Under the pieces are notes generated by a model. It had not been told where the DNA came from and ran no database searches. It saw only the letters and a program-made list of their open reading frames with translations. The translations under genes were made by a program, and so were the position numbers. A DNA stretch of 64,000 nt from Propionicimonas sp. (GTDB lineage Bacteria; Actinomycetota; Actinomycetes; Propionibacteriales; Propionibacteriaceae): positions 496,001 to 560,000 of the forward strand of contig VMSW01000007.1 in NCBI GenBank assembly GCA_013791955.1, written 5' to 3'. Positions 35,201-44,200 of the stretch are shown one piece after another. Numbering within the stretch: position 1 is the first letter of the stretch; each line of letters opens with the position of its first letter.

Positions 35201-38200
35201 GGCAGGTCGGTGAAGGTCTTGGACGCGCCGGCGGCGAGGGTGAACGTGCGGTCGGCCGCGTTCGTGATTGCCTCAGCGCCCTTGAACTGGCAGCTCGCCG
35301 CAAACGTTGCCGCCTGGTAGCTGATCAGGGTGTCGGTGGCATCCTTCGCCGCTGAGGTCACGGCCTTGGTCACAGTGAACCCGGCTTTGGTGAACTCGTT
35401 GGTGAAACTCGCGGTGGCCGTGTTGGCGGTAGCCCCGTCTTCGGTGATGGTCACCGGCGACGGGCTGGTGACGTTGGTGGCCCCAGCGGAATCAGTCTCG
35501 GTGACCGTGCAGACCGAGGAGAACGGGATCGGGCCGAGGGCGGTCGAATCCAGGCTGGTCTGACCGGTGGTCGGGGTCAGGGTGATGCCGGTACGGCTGA
35601 ACACCTCGCCGAACCCGGACTGGGTGCAGGAAACGTCGAACTCGAACGGACCGGTGCCCCAGGTGGTATCGGCGTTGCCGGTGATGTCCTTGTGGATCAC
35701 CAGTTTGCCGGCCGCGAACTCATTGGTCAGGGTCAGCGGTGCAATGGTGCCATTGCCCACGGTCGTCGAACCGACGCTGGCGGTGGGTTGTGGCTGATCA
35801 GCCGCCGCGCTGGTGCCTTCGGCGACGGTGCAGGTAGCGCCTTGAGGTAGGCCGTCCCATTGAGCGGTGCCAGCCCCGGTGATGGTCTTGGTCGCGTAGC
35901 CGGAGCCCAGGACGGAGTCGAGGTCGAGCGCCTCAGCAGTGCCGTCGCTGTTGAAGTCCTTGATGCACTGCAGCGTCACGGGGTACGAGCCGCTCTGCCA
36001 GGGCTCACCGCTGTTGGCGTTGGTGCCGTTGGCGGTGATGGCCTTGGTCACCTTCACCGAACCGGTGCGGAAGGTGTTGGTGATGTTCACCACCTGGGTG
36101 CTGGTGTCGATTACCGGATTCGGCGCGTCGATCGAGCTGACGTTGGCCCCAGCAGCGTTGGTCTCGGTCACCGTGCAGCTCGCGTCGGTGGGTAGATCGG
36201 TGATCTCCCAGAAGTTGTTGGGACTGTCTTTGGTGAGTTGGTGGGTGTTGGCGTAAACCAGGGCGTTGCCGCTGTGATCGGTGGCATTGGCCAAGCTGCA
36301 AACGGCCGCCACCGTGAAGGTTCCGGTGCCCCAATCGTCGGCTCCGGGTCCGCTGACGAGCTTGGTGATCTGCAGCGAGCCGGTGGCGTAGGTGTTAGTG
36401 AATTCCAGCACGCTGGCTGAGACCCCACCAGCCACCAGAGTGAATTGCTTTGACGTGCCGGAGGTGACGGTCTGGCTGTGGCCGGACTGATCGGTGGTGA
36501 TTGCGGTGCTGGCCGCGGACAGGGCGTCGGTCTCGGTCACGTCACAGATCGCGCCAGCTGGCAGTTCATCGAAAGTCTTGGATTGGCCGTCGGTCAGCGT
36601 GAAGCTTTGCTGCTCAGTGCTGAGGAACTCATCGGCCCCGATCTTGCAGGACGCGGTGAATGGGTAGGCGCCGGTGTATTTGATCAGTTCGCCGGACGCG
36701 TCCCGCGCGGTCGTGGAAACCGTCTTTTGGACGGTGAAGCCAGCGAAGTCGAAGGTATTGGTGAAGGCGGCCTCCGCCACACCGCCGGAGGTCGCTGCTG
36801 CCAGGGTGACCGTCGCCGAGGCCGGGGTGATGCTGGTTGCCCAAGCGGAGTTGGTCTCGGTCACGGTGCAGACCGACCCCACCGGCACCGGACCGATGCC
36901 GGTCGCGGTCAGCGAGATGTCCTTGTTCAGCGTGGTGTCAGCCTCAAACACCGGGTCGGCGAAACCTTCCAGCGTGCAGCTGGTGTGGAAGTCGAAGTCG
37001 CCACTTGACCAAGCGGCGGCAGCCGGGCCGTCCAAGGTTTTGACGATCCTGATGCTGCCGTAGCCGAAGTCGTTGGTGACGGTGATCGCCGCCGGGCTGA
37101 GGTAGGTCGAGTCGTTGGGCACGTTCACCGCGGCGGTCACGGTCACCGTTGGCAGCGGCTGGGTCGGGGTGCCCGCCGGGTAGGTGATGGCGCCGGTGTC
37201 TTCGGTAGCCGCACAGTTGGCCCCCTGCGGGAGCCCCGTCCAGGTGGCGGTGCCGTTGCCGGTGATGGTCTTGGTGGCATTAGCCCCAAGGTTCACCGCG
37301 TCGGCCGAGCCGTCGCCGTCCAGATCCTTGGTGCAGGTGAGGGTCACCGGGTAGCCGCCGCTGAGCCAGGGTTCGGCGGTGGTCGTCAGGACGCCGTTGA
37401 CCTTGAGCTGCTTGGTCACCCGCACCGCACCGGTGTTGTAGGTGTTGGTGGCTCTGGCGGCTCGGATGGTCGCGCCGGTGTTGACCGTCACATTGGTGGC
37501 AGCGAATGCGTCCGCGCCGTGATGGTTGGGCTCGGTGACGGTACAGCTGGCGCCAGTGGGCAGATTGGTGATGGTGCGCGGGCCCAGATCAGCGGCAGAG
37601 GTGAAGGTGAAGTCCTTGTTGTAGACCGTTGTCGGTGAGAACGCGTTGCTGGTGCAGGTGAGGTGGACGGTGAACGGATAGGTGGCCCAGCTGGTGCCGG
37701 TGCCGGCCAGCACCTTGGTGAGGGTGATGGTCCCGATCATGTAGGTGTTGGTGAACGCGACGACGTTGACTCCAGTGGCCAAGGCGAGGGTCTTGGTCAC
37801 CCCGGAGACGGCCGAGCCGGTGCTGCCGTTTTGGGTCACCTTGTAGGTGATGGCGTTGGCGCCCCAGGCGGCGGTCTCGGTGACCGTACAACTCGCCTTG
37901 GCCGGCAGATTGTTGAAGGTGACATCCGGGCCCCAAACGCCACCGCCCTGATCGCTGAAGTTCAGTGTCTGGGTGGTCAGGGTGGTGACGCCGTTGAAGC
38001 TCGCACACGTCGCGGTGATGGTGTAGGTCCTGTTGAAGACCAGTGGGTTGTTGTCCTGGTCGCGGACATCGGCGGTCACCACAGCTTTGGAGACCGTCAG
38101 ACTGGCGTAGTCGAACTGATTGGTGGCCGTAATGGTCAAGGCCTGCGGCACACTCGGGTCGGCTTGGGCAGTGACCACGACGCCAGTGGCGAAGGTGCTG

Positions 38201-41200
38201 TGATCCACGCTGGCCACCGTCGCATTGCCAGTGCCGGTCTCGGTGGCCCAGCAGTGCGTACCGACTGGGAAGAGCTGGTCGCTGCCGCTGGATTGCAGGA
38301 CGATGCTCTGGCCGCCCTGCAGCGACACGTTGCCGTCGTAGCTGTAGGGTCCGGCCGCTGCCAAGCCGCACTTCACCGCCAGGGTGAAGGTGGCGCCGGT
38401 GGCCCAAGCGGCCGCGGCGGCATCGCCGGAGAGCACCTTGGCGATCGTCACCTTGCCTGCCGAGAAGGCATTGGTGAAGTCGATCGGCGTGACGTTGTTG
38501 GTGGCGCCATTTTCGGTAACGATCACTGGCAGGGCGGTCGGGGTGGCGTCCGCGCCGCCGGTAGCGGTCTCGGTGGCGGTGCACTCAGCACCGAAGGGGA
38601 TCGGGCCGATTTCGGCGGACTTCATCGACGGGGTGGTCACCGTGATGCCAGTTCGGCTGAAGACCGTTGACCCACCAAGGGTGCAGCTCACCGAGAAGGT
38701 GGCGGTGGTGAAGAAGTTGGTGCCAGCACCGGTGAGGGCCTTGTTGATGACCAGCTTGCCGGCGGTGTAGTTGTTGGTAACCGTGAGGGTGCCGGTGCCG
38801 CCAGCGGGGACGGTGACCGGGTCGGTGACGGTAGCTCCAGCCAGCGGTTGGGCGGCCCCGACGCCGGTGATAGCCGCGGTGTCCTCGGTGGCTGAACAAG
38901 TAGCCCCGGTCGGCAGGCCCGTCCAGGTGTGGCTCCAGGCGCCCGACTTAAGGGTTTGGGTGGCGCCAGCAACGGTGAGGGTCTTGGTGGTTCCGTCCAC
39001 CACCCGGGTGCAGGCCAGCGTCACCGGGTAGTTGCCGTCACCCCACGGCGCGGCCGTGGTGTCGGTGCCATTGGCTTGCACCTTCTTGGTCACGGTCACC
39101 GAACCAGTGGTGAAGGTGTTGGTGATCCCGACCAGCGCCGGGCTGCCCGGGTTGCTGCCAACTGTGAAGGTGGCACCGCTGATCGAGTGCGAGTTGGCCC
39201 CGCCGGTTTTGGTCTCAGTCACGGTGCAGGACGCGCCGGTGGGCAAAGACCCAACAGTCACGGTCGGGGCCGCTTTGGAGAGCGGCAGCAGCCCGTCGTA
39301 GACGGTCGCATTGGTGGTGTCGGGATGGGTGCAGACCAGGTGTGCCTCGAAGCTCTCATCGCCCCATAGCCCGGTGGCGTCCACGATGGTCTTGGAGATC
39401 TCGGTCGCGCCGACCGTGAACCGGTTGGTGTAGGTGAGCTCAGTGGCGCTGGCGTCCCCGGCAACCAGCGTGAAAGCTGCGGTATCGCTGGACACGTTAT
39501 TGATGATCGTGGTTGCACCCTGGACGGCGGTGATGGTGGTCTCGGCCGCCGAGGCGGCATAGGTTTCCGCAACCGTGCAGTCAGCGCCAGCGGGCAGGCC
39601 GGTGAACTGCTGGCTCTCGCCGTCGCGCAGGGTGAACGTCCGTTCCCCTTCCGGCACGACCTCGGTGCCGTTGAGCTGGCACGAGGCGGTGTAGGTGAAG
39701 TCCTTGAAGGCCACGTCCGCGCCGCTGGCGTCCTTGGCCACGGGGCCGGTGACGTCCTTGATCACGGTGAAGCCAGCGTTGTCGTAGGTGTTGGTGACGC
39801 CCAGAAGCTGGGTCGATGCCCCCGCCCAGGGGTGAGCGATGTTGGCGACCCCGGTGTAGCTGGTGTTGGCGGTCACGGTGCTCGGGCTGGTCGCCGCAGT
39901 GGCTCCTTGGGCGGAGTCTTCGGTGAAGGAGCAGGACGCGAACAGCGGCAATGTGCTTGAGCCGTCGGCGTTGTAGTTCGCGGTGGCGCCGGTGCCAGAA
40001 CCTTGCGGCCCGGCCAGGCTCACCATGCTGGTGTCGGTGGTGGTTGCCGCGCCGTTGAGGGTGACGTCCCTGCCCAGCGAGGTGCACGACAGGGTGCCGG
40101 TGTAGCTGGTGGGTAAGGCCGCGGTCCAAGCAGCACCCACGGGCACCGCGACGGTCTTGGCCAGATTGATCCGTCCGCTAGCGATCGCCACGCCCACCTT
40201 GCGAGGCTCGGTGATCAGCGAAGCGCGAGCCGGGAACTCCGCAGTGTCCACGGTCTGGGCAACGTAGGCGGTGCGGGAACCGATCGCTGCGGAGTTCCAG
40301 GCCACCGGCTCCACCGTGGTGGCGTCGGCAACGTCGGACTGAGCTGGAGTGATGGTGTCGAAAGTCAGCTGGAACTGGCCGCCGGGCACGATGCCTTCGG
40401 TGGCGTCAGGGAAGCTCACCGTGACTTTGATAGCCCTAGCGGTCGCCAGGGTGGCGGCCGAGGTGGCATCGGTGAACTCAGTCCAGTTCAGGTTGCAGTC
40501 CGAGGCCCCACCTGGGGTGGTGTCGTTGAGGATGTCGCTCTTGTTGCAGGCTGCGGTGGCAGCTGAGGTGAGGAAGTAGGTGTGCACTTCGTTGGCGGCC
40601 GCGCCGTCGGGCAGGGTCACTTGCACGTTGCCGGCGAAGATCGGCGTGAAGCGGGACTTGCGTGCGGTGCCAACAGTCACACCGGTGTCGCCCACTGCGG
40701 GCAGGACGTCGATGGCGCTGATGGTGTTCGCCGCGACGTTGCCGCCGTTGGCCAAGGTGAGCCGCCAGCGCTCGGTGCCGCCGGGCCGGGTGATCGGGGT
40801 GCATGGCGGGGCGTAGTAGCCGTCCGTGCCCGGAGCGGCACACAGGTCGGCGGTGGTGTTACCGACCGAGATCACGCCCAGGTCGTTGTAGTTGGCATCG
40901 CCAACCGAGGCGGACGGGTCGCCGGCTGCGATGCCCTTGACCGACTTGGCCACCGTGATGGGGGTTGAGGCTGCGGCGACGATGCGGGTGGTTGCGGTGC
41001 AGGTGGACACATCGGTCAAGGCGGTGCCGGCGATCGCATCGGTGGTGAAGTCGCACTTCTCGAAGTCGCGGTCAGCGGTGACTGAGACCGAGTTGGAAAC
41101 CGAAGTGCCAGCCTCCAGATGATCGCGGAACCGCAGGTTGGCGGTGATCAGTAGCACCGATCCCGAGGTGAGCACGAAACCGTTGGGCACAGTGATGCTC

Positions 41201-44200
41201 AAATTGCCGGTGGTGGTGTCCAGTGAGGCCCCGAAGCCGGGCACAGCGGTGCCGTTGACGGTGTAGGTGAACACGCTGGACACGTCAGCTGGGATCAGCC
41301 CGGACTGGTCGAAGCCGCCGATGTTCACCGTCCCCACCTGATCGGTCAGTGCCAATCCGGTGATGTTCCAAGCGCCGGTGTTGGTGACCTTGAGCCGGAA
41401 CGGAATGGTCTCGTTCAGGTCGTAGCGCGGCAGTTCGGAGCTGGCACTGGCTTTGCCCGGTGTCTTCTCCACCTTGATCTGGTTCACCCGATGGAGTAGC
41501 TGGGTGGTCGAAGTGGTGGTGGCGGTGGCGGTGTAGGGGGCGGCATTGAACAGCCAGCCAGCCGTTCCGTCCACCGAAACCTGGTTGGTGATGGTGCCCT
41601 GGGTGGTCTCGCCGGGAGCCGCAGCCATGCCCGGACGGGTGCTCGGCACGGGGGTAGTGGCATTGCCGTTGGTGCCATAGACGAGGTAGGTACGCCGGTT
41701 CATCGCCAGGTTGACGCTGAGCGCGGGGGTTGACGGACGCTCCCACTGCACGACGGCGCCGCCGATATAACTGCGAGCTTCAACCCGGAGGCCGCGAACC
41801 TGATCGGCAGTGATGCCTGCTGGCAGCGTGAGGGTGACTACGCCGTTGACGGCATCGGTCCAGCTGCCTTGGTGCCAGCACGGATCCAGGTCGGTGGTGC
41901 CGTTGCAGGTGTAGCTCAAGGTGGTGCCGTCGTAGGCGAAAGCTACGCCGGTGAGCACCGACAGCTTCAGCTGGTTGATCGGCTCTGGAACGTTCACCGT
42001 CGGGATGCTGGCCAGATCGAAAGCGTTCCAGAAAGTGGGGGTCTGGTCGGTCAGGGCCAGCAACTTGGTCCGGGCCGTGCCGGAGGGCTGGCCAGCGAGG
42101 GTGACGGTGTAGTTGCTGGTCTGGTCTTCATAGCGCGAGCTCGGGGAGATCGCTTTGCCAGCAGTGACGTCGTAGGTGGGCTGGACGATGCCGAAAGAGT
42201 CGGTGTCGTCAGCCGTCGGCTGGTCGCAATCTTCGCCGCCGGTGCACCCCATCCCGCCGGGGCTGACGATCGTGGCCCTAGCGGAGTTGGTGATCTGCTC
42301 AGTCGGGACGGTGGGGGCCCCGTCGGAGCGCAGATTGGCTCGCAGTTGATAGGTCAAGTTCAAGGTGGCGGTCGAGCCGCTGGCGATCAGGGCCTTGGTC
42401 GAATCGCCGAGGTTGGCCACCGCGCCGTAGTGGACGCTGACCCCGATCACGTCGCCCAACTGCGCCGGGCTGCGGCCTTGGGCCTCAGCCAGGGTGATGC
42501 CGGCTTCGGTGGTGGTCGTGGTGCCGTCGAAGTGGACCAAATCGACGGTTACCTCGCTGGTGCTCAGATCGGCGGGGATTTCCACCGCCTCGATCTGGTA
42601 CAGGTTCAGGTAGTCATACGCGCCCAGGCCGGAGACCGCCGGCGATGGGTCGGCGATCAGGATCTCCGGCACGAAGGTGGCGGTGTTATTGCGAGCGGTC
42701 AAGGTGGAGGTAATCAGCGGGTAGTCGCTCTGGCTGTTGGTCGCGGCCTGGGGCAGGCCCAGCCGATCCTGATCGAAGGTCTTCGACAGCGAGATGTTGA
42801 GCGGACGGTCATAGATGATCAGGCTCGCCGAGGCGGAGTCGGCGAAGCTGGTGGTGCCGGCTTCGGTCGGTGTGGTCAGGGTGCCGACGACGTCAGCGCG
42901 GTTGCTGATCACGCCTTTGGAACCGGTGTTGTAGGCGTAGTCGTGGCTGGTGCCCAGGACGTATTCGGTCGGAGCACTGCGCAGGGTGTTGCGCAGGCGC
43001 ATGGTGAGCAGGATTCCCCGACTTGGCGTGGCCGAGCCGCTGACGGCGATCGCCCCGGTGTCGCTGGCGCTACCGGCTTCGATGGTGAGCCGGACGGCCA
43101 AGGTGGCAGCGCGCTCGCCGGCGGTGAGGGTGTAGCCGGGGAACTCGCCGTCGCAGGCGGCAGCACTTGGGCAGGCTTGGCTGGTGACATCGGTCCAGCC
43201 TGAACCGGTGTAGAGCTCGACTTTGGCGATTTTGTCGTTCGCGATCAGCGGGTCGATGGCCGGGGTGATCGGCTCGATGGCCACCAGGTCAAAAGCGTCA
43301 TAGACCGAAGTGGCGATCGAGCCGCCGTCGGTACCACGCGGATCATCGGTGACCTGGAGCTGCGACATACTCAAGCCGTCGGTGTCCCAGTCGATCCGGG
43401 CGGTGCGGGTATCGCCGGAAAGCGCGTAGACCTGGTATTCGTTTGCCAGTCCGCTGCCGGTGACCCAGTTCTTGGCGATCAGATCGGGAGCGCCACCGCC
43501 GGTGCCATCTGTCGTCTTGAGCTCAACCGAATCGCTGGCTGTCTTGGTGACTAGTGGCTGGATCGCCACCGGGTTGCTGACCTCAGTGGTGACCTGATTG
43601 GCAATGGTGGTCGGGGCGGTGCTGCTGGTCGGGATCAGAGCGTCGCTGCGGAGGTAGCGGCGCAGGGCCACTTCGAACCGCGGTGCGACATTGAAGCCGA
43701 CGGGCAGCACTTCGCCGGCGTTCAGCGGGGTGAACTTGAACCTGATTCCAGCGATTTGGTCAGGGTTGCTGGGGGTATAGGACCAGTCCTGACTCGGCCC
43801 GGTTTTGGTGGTGAGGGTCTGCCAGGTCGACCCGTCGTAGTACTCGAGGTTGAGTTGGGCGTCGGCCGGAATGTCAGTGGCGATGATCCGCCGTAGATCA
43901 AAGGAGTCCCAGAAAGGGTAGGTGTTGTCGGTGAGCGTCAGGTATTCCGAGCCGATGGTGGACTCCTGGGAGACGCTGCCGGTGAGCGACACCGTCATCG
44001 CTGAACCGGGGGCGGCCCAGAGGCTCTCGCGGGACAGCGTCTTGGAGGCCCCGGTGCGCACCCGCTGCGGCAGCAGGGTCACGGTGTCGGCGGCTGTGCT
44101 GGAGCCGACGGTCGTGCTGGCATCGGTGACCGTGGTCTTGACCGTGTTAGTGGCCGAAACCCCGGCTTCCTGGCTGACTGCGCCGGCGGTCACCGTGAAC

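Noticed and set aside
32400-39782. CRISPR-like periodicity
   Set aside because: The ~330-base periodicity is coding repeats of an intact reading frame, not short repeats with spacers.
41869-43203. 444-codon plus-strand frame inside the giant gene
   Set aside because: Shadow of the 4462-residue frame; Gly/Arg/Val-rich translation with no domain.
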